This document shows positions 39,052-47,733 of a stretch of 64,000 bases of DNA, piece after piece. Below the pieces are notes generated by a model. The model was not told where the DNA came from, made no database searches, and saw nothing but the letters and a program-made list of their open reading frames with translations. A program made the translations under genes and the position numbers. Positions within the stretch are counted from its first letter, which is position 1, and each line of letters begins with the position of its first letter. The stretch spans positions 20,665-84,664 of the forward strand of contig JADHXD010000001.1 of assembly GCA_016783145.1 (NCBI GenBank). The letters are read 5' to 3'. Origin of the DNA: Anaerolineae bacterium (GTDB lineage: Bacteria > Chloroflexota > Anaerolineae > JAFGEY01).

Positions 39052-39726
39052 ATGAACTGCCCACAGTGTGGTACCGCAAACGAGGACGGAGCGGCATTCT
39101 GCGATAACTGTGGTTTCAGGATGCCGGATCTGGAGACGATCGTTCAGCCCGGCCCGGCTCCACAGGCGTATCCGCCGGCTCCTCCATCCGCTCAGCCGGC
39201 AGACATGGCGCCTACAGTGCTTGCCGGAGCCGGGGCAACACGGTGTGCCCAATGTGGTACATCCCTACCACCAGGCGCGGCATTCTGTGACAATTGCGGG
39301 GGCCCCGTGGGCGCCGCCGTGCCCGTTGTCCAGCAGCCAGCGCCTCCGCCAGTCGTTCAGCCATCTTATCAGCCGGCGATGCCGCAGCCGCCTGCCAGCA
39401 GCCAACCCGTCCTGATCATCCAGGTGACGGGCGCTCAGATCCCGCTGCCTCTCGGGAAGGGAGAGTATCTCATCGGCCGCGAGGATCCGGTGAGCAACAT
39501 CTTTCCCGACGCAGATCTGGCACCACATGGCGGCGAAGAGGGGGGTGTCAGCCGCCGCCACGCACGCCTATTCCAGCAGGCTGGGGGGTGGTACATTGAG
39601 GACTATAACACCGTCAATTTCACCTTTGTCAACAACCAGAGGGCACAGCCGGGTGTGCCGATGTCAGTGCACAGCGGCACCGAACTGCGCTTTGGTCGGG
39701 TCAAGGTGACACTCTTGCTGCAGTAG
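39052..39726 (+). CDS. Double zinc ribbon + FHA-domain protein
   Basis: CPQCGTANEDGAAFCDNCGFRM, CAQCGTSLPPGAAFCDNCGGPV; FHA 'GEYLIGREDPVSNIFPDADLAPHGGEEGGVSRRHARLF'. Confidence 0.9.
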   Translation: MNCPQCGTANEDGAAFCDNCGFRMPDLETIVQPGPAPQAYPPAPPSAQPADMAPTVLAGAGATRCAQCGTSLPPGAAFCDNCGGPVGAAVPVVQQPAPPPVVQPSYQPAMPQPPASSQPVLIIQVTGAQIPLPLGKGEYLIGREDPVSNIFPDADLAPHGGEEGGVSRRHARLFQQAGGWYIEDYNTVNFTFVNNQRAQPGVPMSVHSGTELRFGRVKVTLLLQ

Positions 39727-39754
39727 AGCGGCTCACGCATATGCAGAATCCAAG

Positions 39755-40669
39755 ATGAGCAACTACTGCCACCTATGCGGACGCCCGCTGGCCCAAGGCC
39801 TGAGCATCCATGTGCACCCTGAGCACCCCGACCATCAGCTTGCAGTGTGTGGACACTGTCACAAAACGGCCCCGCGCTGCCGGCGCTGTGGGCTGCCGAT
39901 GCGCGCCGACATGTCCACCGGCGCCAATTGTGCACTGTGCGCGGCGGGCGCGCCGCGCTGCCGTTCGTGTGGTTCGCCAGTCACCGGCAGCTATGTCGAG
40001 ATCAATGGCCTAGGTCCCTACTGCAGGACATGCCATGAGACGCGCCAGCATTGCAGCGTCTGTGGTGTTCCGCTCGACGCTCGCGCGCGCTACCTGCCGG
40101 ATGGGCGCGCCATCTGTGCAACCTGCCAGCAGACGGCAGTTCTCGAGGCTGGACAGGCCAAGTCGCTGTTTGATTGGACAGTCCAGGCCATCCAGACCGC
40201 GCTCAGCCTCGGCCTGCGTGTCGGTGTGCGCTTTGTGGTAACCGACCATCCGGGTCTCCGCGCCCAGATCCAGAAGGCGCGGCCCGACCTGATCTATGAG
40301 GCCGACAGGCTGCTCGGCGTCTATGTGCGGGAAGACCCACACCGCACCATCTATGTCGAGAATGGGCTGCCCAGCATCCTGTTGATCCAGGTCGTGGCTC
40401 ACGAGTGGGCACACGCCTGGCAGATGGAGAACTGCCCGACGCCCCAAGAGATGCTGATCGTGGAGGGCTTTGCCGAGTGGGTGGCATACAAGGTGCTGCA
40501 GGAGATGGGCGCGGTGAAGAAAATGGGGCTGATGGCCGCGCGACCCGACTTGTACGGCGAAGGACTGCGGCTTATGCTTGCTCGAGAAGAGCGCAAAGGC
40601 ATCCCGGGCGTATTGGCGCTGTGTCTTGCCCGCGCCCAGCCGGACAAGGCACAGACCCCGGCCCCATGA
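39755..40669 (+). CDS. LIM-like zinc-finger protein with DA1-like metallopeptidase domain
   Basis: Series of CxxC pairs (CHLCGRPL, CGHCHKTAPRCRRCGLPM, CALCAAGAPRCRSCGSPV, CRTCHETRQHCSVCGVPL, CATC) followed by 'IQVVAHEWAHAWQMENC...LIVEGFAEWVAYKVLQEMG' (HExxH plus EGFAEW). Confidence 0.75.
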   Translation: MSNYCHLCGRPLAQGLSIHVHPEHPDHQLAVCGHCHKTAPRCRRCGLPMRADMSTGANCALCAAGAPRCRSCGSPVTGSYVEINGLGPYCRTCHETRQHCSVCGVPLDARARYLPDGRAICATCQQTAVLEAGQAKSLFDWTVQAIQTALSLGLRVGVRFVVTDHPGLRAQIQKARPDLIYEADRLLGVYVREDPHRTIYVENGLPSILLIQVVAHEWAHAWQMENCPTPQEMLIVEGFAEWVAYKVLQEMGAVKKMGLMAARPDLYGEGLRLMLAREERKGIPGVLALCLARAQPDKAQTPAP

Positions 40670-40700
40670 GTCTTCACGGCCAAAGACGCGGGAGATCGAG

Positions 40701-42116
40701 GTCCCCTATGGAGGGTGCCACACGGACGCCCAACTGATCCTGACACACCAGTTGAACAGAACCACCATTCCGATCAGCGATCGACCGCGCCTGCTGTACC
40801 TGCTGATCGAAACCAGCAGCGGACAGGACCGCGCCGCGCGGATGCCAGTTCACCTGGCCCTGGTCGTGGACAAGAGCGATTCGATGATGATCCGCGTCGC
40901 GCCCCCCGACCTGCAAGAGAGGTGGATGAAGCTGGGCTATGTGCGCGAAAACGTGATAGATGGCGTCCCCTCACTACGAGTGGACGTCGACAAGGTCTCG
41001 CCCGCGGAATTGCGTGCTTTGCCACGCGCCACCGACATGGTCAAGCAGGCCCTGCGTGCCGTTGTGGACTTGTTAGGCGCCGGCGATCGATGTGCGCTGA
41101 TCCTGTTCGCGGTGCAGGCGTTCTCGCTCGTCCCGCTGTCGTCCTCCTTGGATCGGGAAAAGATCCTCTCGGCAGTAGAGACGATGGACAACTTGGCCTT
41201 GGGCGATGACACGTACATGGGCCGCGGCATCGCCCTGGGGCTGGAGGAGCTGGGGCGCAGCACAAACCACCGTGTCACCAGCAGGATGATCGTACTGACA
41301 GACGGCTACACACTGGATGAGGCCGACTGCCGTGTGCTCGCACGGCGAGCCAAGTCGATGGGCATCGCGATCAGCACGATGGGCGTGGGCGGAAGCTACA
41401 ACGAGGAGTTGATCATCCCCATAGCTGACGACACCGGTGGTCACGCCTACGGCATCGAAAAGCTGGAGGACATCCTGCCGTCGTTCCGGCACGAGCTGAG
41501 CATGGTCCAGTCGATCGTCTGCCGCAACCTAGAGCTCAAACTACGCCTGAGTCAGGGCGTAGAGCTGCGCGCTGCGCACCGGGTGCAGCCCGCCATCTCC
41601 CATCTGGGCGACGTGGCGCTGGTTGACCGGAGTGCCAGCTTGAGCCTGGGTGACTATGAAACAAACGCACCACCAGCCTTGCTTCTGGAATTGGTGTGTC
41701 CGCCCAGATCCACCGCCGGGACATACCGCCTGGCCCAACTGGTGTTGGCCTACGACGAGCCCACCAGTCTCCCTGGGCAGGCGCCACGACGACTCATCCG
41801 CCAGGACGTCGTGGCGCACTATGTAGCCGGCCCGATCCGCGAGCCGGCCCACCCACGAGTGATGAACATCGTCGAGCGGGTAACGACCTTTACGCTGCAG
41901 ACGCGCGCACTGCAAGATGTCCAGCGCGGCGATATCTCTGGCGCAACACAGAGGCTGCGGACCGCAGCGACGCGTCTGCTGGATATGGGAGAGACGGATC
42001 TGGCGCAGACCGTGCAGGAGCAAGCGCGGCAATTGGCAGAGCGAGGCCAGATCTCGTCAGAGACGGCCAAGTCCGCGCGCTACAAGACGCGCAGACTGAC
42101 CAAGACGCTGCGCTAG
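40701..42116 (+). CDS. vWA-domain protein, paralogue of the 37761-39020 gene
   Basis: LALVVDKSDSMMIR MIDAS, RMIVLTDGYTLDEADC; C-terminus 'FTLQTRALQDVQRGDISGATQRLRTAATRLLDMGETDLA' matches the paralogue. Start codon ambiguous: 40701 is where similarity begins, not a start; the ORF opens at 40578. Confidence 0.85.
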   Translation, partial: VPYGGCHTDAQLILTHQLNRTTIPISDRPRLLYLLIETSSGQDRAARMPVHLALVVDKSDSMMIRVAPPDLQERWMKLGYVRENVIDGVPSLRVDVDKVSPAELRALPRATDMVKQALRAVVDLLGAGDRCALILFAVQAFSLVPLSSSLDREKILSAVETMDNLALGDDTYMGRGIALGLEELGRSTNHRVTSRMIVLTDGYTLDEADCRVLARRAKSMGIAISTMGVGGSYNEELIIPIADDTGGHAYGIEKLEDILPSFRHELSMVQSIVCRNLELKLRLSQGVELRAAHRVQPAISHLGDVALVDRSASLSLGDYETNAPPALLLELVCPPRSTAGTYRLAQLVLAYDEPTSLPGQAPRRLIRQDVVAHYVAGPIREPAHPRVMNIVERVTTFTLQTRALQDVQRGDISGATQRLRTAATRLLDMGETDLAQTVQEQARQLAERGQISSETAKSARYKTRRLTKTLR

Positions 42117-42178
42117 CCGGTCGACGGGACCCAGGCCGGTCTCGCAGACGCCGTCACCATCGCTGAGGGGACTCCAAG

Positions 42179-44086
42179 GTGATCAGAACGTGTCAAAAGT
42201 GTCACCATCCACTGCGCCCGGGAGCGCGCTTTTGCGGCGCCTGCAACACGCCGGCACCGCCTCTCACAGCAGGTAACCCGGCCTACGGGACATGCGCCAA
42301 CGGACACGCGCAAATCCGCCCGAACGCGCGCTTCTGCTACCGGTGCGGCGAGCCGGTCCGCCGAGCTGCCGCGTCCGATCTCTCGCACGGCGTGTGCGCA
42401 AAAGGTCACGAACAGATCCGTGCTGGTGCCCGGTTCTGCTACATCTGCGGCGCGCCCGTTACTCGCGCGGGACGGGCGGCGCCGGACCGGTCCAGCGCAG
42501 GGCTGAACGGACGCTACCAGATCTTGGGAGAAGTCGGAAGAGGCGGTATGGGCAGCATCGTCTACCAGGTGCGCGAAGCAAAGGCAGGATCCATCTTGGC
42601 CATCAAGGAGATGGACGAATCGGAGCTCCAGTCCTCCTTGGCGTCACCAGAGGACGTGCCCGAGATTGTCAAGGCATTTCGGCGCGAGGCCGACCTCCTG
42701 CAGCGTCTTGACCATCCCAACATCGTCAAGGTACACGACTATTTCCAACTCAGCGATCGACACTACACCGTTATGGACCTGGTGCAGGGACAGACGCTCA
42801 ACGAGATGCTGGAGACGAGCCCGGGTGGGTTTCCTGAACAGCGTGTCCTGCCGTGGGCTGAACAGTTGTGCGATGCACTGGAGTATCTACACGCTCTGAC
42901 CCCGCCCATCATCTACCGAGATCTGAAGCCGGGCAACGTGATGATCGAGACCGCCAGCAGCCGGGTCAAGGTGATCGACTTTGGTATCGCCCGCGAATAC
43001 AAGGGGGGAAAGAAGAAAAGCGACACCATCAAGTTCGGCACGGATGGCTATGCGTCGCCAGAGCAGTACGGCTCCAAGGGCACGGAAACGTCCCCTGCCT
43101 CAGACGTGTACTCGCTGGGCGCGCTCTTGTACCGGCTCCTGACCGGCGAGGACCCAATGCAGAATCCCTTTAGCTTCTACCGGCGGGATTCTCTGCTGCG
43201 TCCCCCGGTTTCCGCCTCCGCGCACGTGGCAGACGCCCTGGAACGTGCGGTCGAACTGGATGCCGCCCAACGCTTCCAGAGCATGGCCGAGTTCAAGAAA
43301 GCCCTGACCGGACAGGACGCAGCCACAGCTAGCAGTCAAAGTCACGCCAGGGTGAGGCGGGGGGGGGCAAAGAGAAAAGTACGAAAGGCCAACCCCTCCA
43401 GCACGGGTAGCTCCGTTCCTCCTTACTCGCCGCCGGGCAAATCGATGCCATCCATGGCAACGACACCGGTGCGTGTCTCCCAGAGGAAAATGGACCTGCG
43501 TAGGGTGGCAAAGGGAGGACCACCTCCAGCCCCTCGGCAATTCATCGTCCTCTCCGCAGGGGGCGGCACGGTCGAGGTGACCGCTGCAGCACCTTGGCTA
43601 AAGATCTCGCCGAGCATGGCGGTCGGCGGGCAGGCTGTGGACGTCTTGGTCGTGCCGGAGCAATTGGCGCTGACCCGATACCGCTGGCAGGCACCCAACA
43701 TCCTGGCCCCCCCTTTCAGGGTGCTGGCAGCGTGGTTCAGACGAACATGGTGGGTCTGGCTCTTTGTTGCCCTGGCTGCGTTTCTGTTTCACCCGGTCGC
43801 TCAAGGACTCGTGCTGCTCGTGGGCGGCACAATCGGCATTCAGATGGCGATGTGGCTGATGACGTGGCTTCTGCCGCGTTGTGTGCCCAAGCCCAAGACA
43901 CTTACCGATCAGGTCCGCATCGACAACGGCTTCAGCAGCCAGGTCATGGAGGTCACGGTCAAGGCCGTGCCCTCTGTGCGCCGCCGGGTGCTCGGCTGGG
44001 GTGCGCTGGTCGCTGCCCTCCTGGCAGAAGTGACTGCGGTCGGCGCTGGACTGTGGTGGACGTACTGGACGCTGGCCGGAAGCTAG
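42179..44086 (+). CDS. Zinc-ribbon Ser/Thr protein kinase with C-terminal TM segments
   Basis: Three CxxC-type ribbons; kinase GEVGRGGMGSIVYQV, AIKEMDE, IIYRDLKPGNVM, VIDFGIAREY, DGYASPEQYG; C-terminal TM helices. Confidence 0.92.
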   Translation: MIRTCQKCHHPLRPGARFCGACNTPAPPLTAGNPAYGTCANGHAQIRPNARFCYRCGEPVRRAAASDLSHGVCAKGHEQIRAGARFCYICGAPVTRAGRAAPDRSSAGLNGRYQILGEVGRGGMGSIVYQVREAKAGSILAIKEMDESELQSSLASPEDVPEIVKAFRREADLLQRLDHPNIVKVHDYFQLSDRHYTVMDLVQGQTLNEMLETSPGGFPEQRVLPWAEQLCDALEYLHALTPPIIYRDLKPGNVMIETASSRVKVIDFGIAREYKGGKKKSDTIKFGTDGYASPEQYGSKGTETSPASDVYSLGALLYRLLTGEDPMQNPFSFYRRDSLLRPPVSASAHVADALERAVELDAAQRFQSMAEFKKALTGQDAATASSQSHARVRRGGAKRKVRKANPSSTGSSVPPYSPPGKSMPSMATTPVRVSQRKMDLRRVAKGGPPPAPRQFIVLSAGGGTVEVTAAAPWLKISPSMAVGGQAVDVLVVPEQLALTRYRWQAPNILAPPFRVLAAWFRRTWWVWLFVALAAFLFHPVAQGLVLLVGGTIGIQMAMWLMTWLLPRCVPKPKTLTDQVRIDNGFSSQVMEVTVKAVPSVRRRVLGWGALVAALLAEVTAVGAGLWWTYWTLAGS

Positions 44087-44184
44087 GCACCTGGCGGGGC
44101 TGACGAGCAAGCGCGCCTGGAGCAGTTTCCGAGGTACACCGGACTGGAGAGGTCGGGCGAGGACGGTACAGGGGGAAAAGACCT

Positions 44185-45909
44185 ATGGATGCAGTCGTGT
44201 GTCCCAACTGCGGAGCCGAGAACCGGCCTGAGGCCAGGTTCTGTGCCAACTGCCGGTACGACCTGGCTTCCCGCACTTTGACTGAGCAGGCCGAGCCAGC
44301 ACCCACTCGCAGACCAAGGGGCGATCTGCTGTCGGCACTTGTGGAGGTCGGAGGGAGTATCGCTGGAGGAGCGCGGGGAAAGCGGACGGGCAGCCGCCCG
44401 ACGATAAAGATCGAGCCAAGGCTCAAGGAAAGGTCGCCACAGCCCGAGCGCTTGACCAACGGCCAGCTTTACCCATCCACGATCTATCGGCGCACAGAAC
44501 CCGTTGGCCGGCATGCCGATTACTTTGTGGCCGAGGACGGTCAGGCGCATTTCCTGATCCGGGAAGTTGAGGGATTCTCCTGCGAGCGGGGCGAGATCCA
44601 CGGGCTGGTCAAGCTGTCTGCCGAGCTGCCAAGCGTACAGAACCTGATCGATGTCGTCTGCGCGGAGGATGGCCGTACGTACATGGTGCTGACACATCCA
44701 GACGCACGGTGGTACCTGCTGTCCGATCAGCTTGACCCCATTCCACCTGAACAGGCGATCGAGTGGGGCATTCAGATCGGCCAGGCCCTGGCTGGCTTGC
44801 ACCAGTACGGCTACACGCTCGGAGAAAAGCGGCAGGGCGGACTGGACAAGATACTGATCGCCGGCACTGCGGCCAGGCTGGCCGATCTGAGCACGTGCGT
44901 TCCACTGGCGACCTCTGAATCCCAGAGGCGCCAGGCCGTGCTGGACGACACGTTGTTCCTGGCCCGCGCGCTATATGCCATGGTGAGTGGGAAGGATCTG
45001 ACAACCGACTCGCAGTGGTCGCAGGAGTTGGAGCATCTGCCGCGATCGCTGCGGTCCGCGATCTCGGCTGGTGTCAGAGGCAGCTACATCAAGATGCAGG
45101 AGATGCTGGCCAACCTTGCCGGACGCAACTTGCCGCCACTGCGCCTGTCTTCGGGCAAGGCCACGCATCCCGGACGTGTTCACGAGCACAATGAGGATCA
45201 GTACTTTGCCTACGAAGTGTCCAAGGGACGCAGCGATCAGCCCCTGCCTGCATTCTACATGGTCGCCGACGGTATGGGAGGTCATCAGGCTGGAGAAGTG
45301 GCAAGCGATACGATCAGCATCGCGCTCAAAGAATGGCTGGACGAGTTCAGCGCGCGCAAATCAGGCCGCGCCACGCGCAAACTGGGCGAATTGCCCGACG
45401 AGGCGCTTCGGAGGGCGATTCAAGATGCCAATGCGGCCGTGTTCCGCCAGGCGCAGGCTCGGCAGAACGACATGGGCGCAACGGTTACGGCGGCGCTCAT
45501 CGTGGGAGAGACGGCGCACGTGGCCAACGTGGGCGACAGCCGCACATACCTGTTCCGACGGGGCAAACTCGAGCAGATCACAAAGGACCACTCGCTGGTC
45601 TACAGCCTGGCAGCCTCTGGACAGATCGATTGGGACGAGATATACACCCACCCGCAGCGGAACCAGATCTACCGCAGCCTGGGCACCGAAGCCAAAGTGA
45701 CCGTCGACGTGTTCAGCATCGACCTTCAGCCGGGTGACAGCCTGCTCCTGTGCAGCGATGGGTTGTGGGAAATGGTGCGCGACCCGCAGATCGTGAGCAT
45801 CCTGCAGCAGGCCCGCAACCCCCAGGACGCGTGCGACCAACTGATAGATGCCGCCAATCGAGGGGGTGGCAAAGACAACATTGCAGCGATCATCGTGAGA
45901 GCAGACTAG
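44185..45909 (+). CDS. Zinc ribbon + pseudokinase-like region + PP2C phosphatase
   Basis: VCPNCGAENRPEARFCANCRYDL; kinase-like region with no HRD/DFG (IAGTAARLADLSTCVP); PP2C motifs HEHNEDQYF, FYMVADGMGGHQAGEVAS, HVANVGDSRTYLF, LLLCSDGLWEMV, GGKDNIAAII. Confidence 0.88.
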   Translation: MDAVVCPNCGAENRPEARFCANCRYDLASRTLTEQAEPAPTRRPRGDLLSALVEVGGSIAGGARGKRTGSRPTIKIEPRLKERSPQPERLTNGQLYPSTIYRRTEPVGRHADYFVAEDGQAHFLIREVEGFSCERGEIHGLVKLSAELPSVQNLIDVVCAEDGRTYMVLTHPDARWYLLSDQLDPIPPEQAIEWGIQIGQALAGLHQYGYTLGEKRQGGLDKILIAGTAARLADLSTCVPLATSESQRRQAVLDDTLFLARALYAMVSGKDLTTDSQWSQELEHLPRSLRSAISAGVRGSYIKMQEMLANLAGRNLPPLRLSSGKATHPGRVHEHNEDQYFAYEVSKGRSDQPLPAFYMVADGMGGHQAGEVASDTISIALKEWLDEFSARKSGRATRKLGELPDEALRRAIQDANAAVFRQAQARQNDMGATVTAALIVGETAHVANVGDSRTYLFRRGKLEQITKDHSLVYSLAASGQIDWDEIYTHPQRNQIYRSLGTEAKVTVDVFSIDLQPGDSLLLCSDGLWEMVRDPQIVSILQQARNPQDACDQLIDAANRGGGKDNIAAIIVRAD

Positions 45910-45973
45910 CCTCAACCGCGTACCGACGTTGAGCGCCACCGATGGGCGCTGCGCGAGAGAGCGGAGGAATGAT

Positions 45974-47665
45974 ATGAGCATAACCTGCCCAAGCTGTGGC
46001 TCAGAGAACCGCGATGGCGCTCGTTTCTGCTCGCGGTGCGGGTCTCCCCTGAGCGCATCAGAGCTGGATGGTACCCTGATCCAGCGTACGCTCCCGGTGA
46101 CAAGCGGTCCACCGCAAGGGCCGGCTGTCTTGCCTTTCTCTTCGGCTCGCATGACGGGCATGCTGCCGCCGAACGCTGTGGTCGCCGAACGGTACGTGAT
46201 CGCGCGCAAAGTGGGGCGCGGCGGAATGGCTGCAGTGTACGACGCGATCGATACACATACAAACCGCCGCGTGGCGATCAAAGAGATGAGCGACTCTGCC
46301 CTCAGCGATCCTGCGGATCGCCAGCAGGCCCTGGTTCAGTTCCGGCAAGAAGCCGAGATGTTGGCCCGCCTCGAGCACCCTAACTTGCCCAAGGTGAGCG
46401 ACGTATTTAGCGCCGCAGGCAAGCAATACCTGGTGATGGACTTTGTCGATGGCGACACACTGGAGACCATCATGGTGAACAGCCGCACTCCCCTTCCAGA
46501 GTCAGGGGTGAAGGAGTGGGCTGCACAACTGTGCGACGTGCTGGACTATCTGCACTCTCAGGCTCCTCCGATCATCTTTCGCGATCTCAAGCCAAACAAC
46601 ATCATGATCGATCGGACTGGGCAGGTCAAGCTGATCGACTTTGGCATCGCGCGTATGTTCAAACCAGGCAAGACACACGATACGATCACGATGGGCACGG
46701 TGGGCTATGCCGCCCCTGAACAGCACGGCGGCGCACAATCGGATGCCCGCACGGACATCTATGCGATGGGTGTGACTTTGTACGTACTGCTCACCCGGTA
46801 CGATCCAGCCACCACGCCATTTCACCTGCCTCCTATGCGCCAGTTGAATCCGTACATCTCACCGACGATGGAGACGGTCATTTCGCGCGCATTGGAGCAG
46901 AACCCAGAGAGACGCTGGCAGAGAGCTCGCGACATCAAGCTCGCGATTACCGGACAGCTCCCGTCTGCAAGTCAGGCTCCCGCGCTGGTGTCTTTTCCTC
47001 CCCCACCGCCGATCGACATGCCGCCCACGCGAGCCACGCCGCGCCCACCGCAGCCATTGCGTCCGACGACCAGGCTGGTGTTGGCAGTGGCGCAGTGGTC
47101 CGGACCACAGATCGCGATAGCTCTGGGAGCTCTGGTCGTGCTGATCGTAGCCGCCCTGTGGCTGGGCACGCCGGTGCTCGCCCGCTTCCCGCTCTTCTGG
47201 AACAACGTCCCGGGCTTTGCGATCGTAGCGGCGTTGATTTATGCTGCGATCCGACGCTCGTGGACTGCTTCGCTCGCGCACTTTATGGCTGTCTTGGTCA
47301 GCGTCGTCATCACGACCCTTCGTCTGAACTACGGATACATTCCCTCGGGAAGGATCGTCCTCGCCCTGGTCGCCGCCGTCGGAAGCGGGCTGGTTATCGA
47401 GGGGTTCCTGCGCCTGCTGCCCCGCGTGCGAGGGCGCCAGCACGAAGAAAGGTGGCGCCGTGAGCTGGCATGGCTGGTGACGATGGCAACCGTGAGCGCT
47501 CTGATCGTCAACAGCATCCTCTGGGGCATCAGATGGGTGCTGAGTCCGCTGATGTGGATCAGCGGGGCACTTCTGGGTGCGCTGGGCTGGTTCCTGGGAG
47601 ATCTACTGCACCAATATATGCTCTACAGGCAGACAGGGTTCCGCCGCGGGATCGGGGGACATTGA
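45974..47665 (+). CDS. Zinc-ribbon Ser/Thr protein kinase with C-terminal TM segments
   Basis: CPSCGSENRDGARFCSRCGSPL; kinase KVGRGGMAAVYDAID, AIKEMSD, IIFRDLKPNNIM, LIDFGIAR; start refined to ATG 45974. Confidence 0.92.
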   Translation: MSITCPSCGSENRDGARFCSRCGSPLSASELDGTLIQRTLPVTSGPPQGPAVLPFSSARMTGMLPPNAVVAERYVIARKVGRGGMAAVYDAIDTHTNRRVAIKEMSDSALSDPADRQQALVQFRQEAEMLARLEHPNLPKVSDVFSAAGKQYLVMDFVDGDTLETIMVNSRTPLPESGVKEWAAQLCDVLDYLHSQAPPIIFRDLKPNNIMIDRTGQVKLIDFGIARMFKPGKTHDTITMGTVGYAAPEQHGGAQSDARTDIYAMGVTLYVLLTRYDPATTPFHLPPMRQLNPYISPTMETVISRALEQNPERRWQRARDIKLAITGQLPSASQAPALVSFPPPPPIDMPPTRATPRPPQPLRPTTRLVLAVAQWSGPQIAIALGALVVLIVAALWLGTPVLARFPLFWNNVPGFAIVAALIYAAIRRSWTASLAHFMAVLVSVVITTLRLNYGYIPSGRIVLALVAAVGSGLVIEGFLRLLPRVRGRQHEERWRRELAWLVTMATVSALIVNSILWGIRWVLSPLMWISGALLGALGWFLGDLLHQYMLYRQTGFRRGIGGH

Positions 47666-47733
47666 TCTCTTGATCCCGCAGTATGACGGATCGGATAGAC
47701 TTGAGACCGCGGGTCGAGCCAAGGAATTCGACG

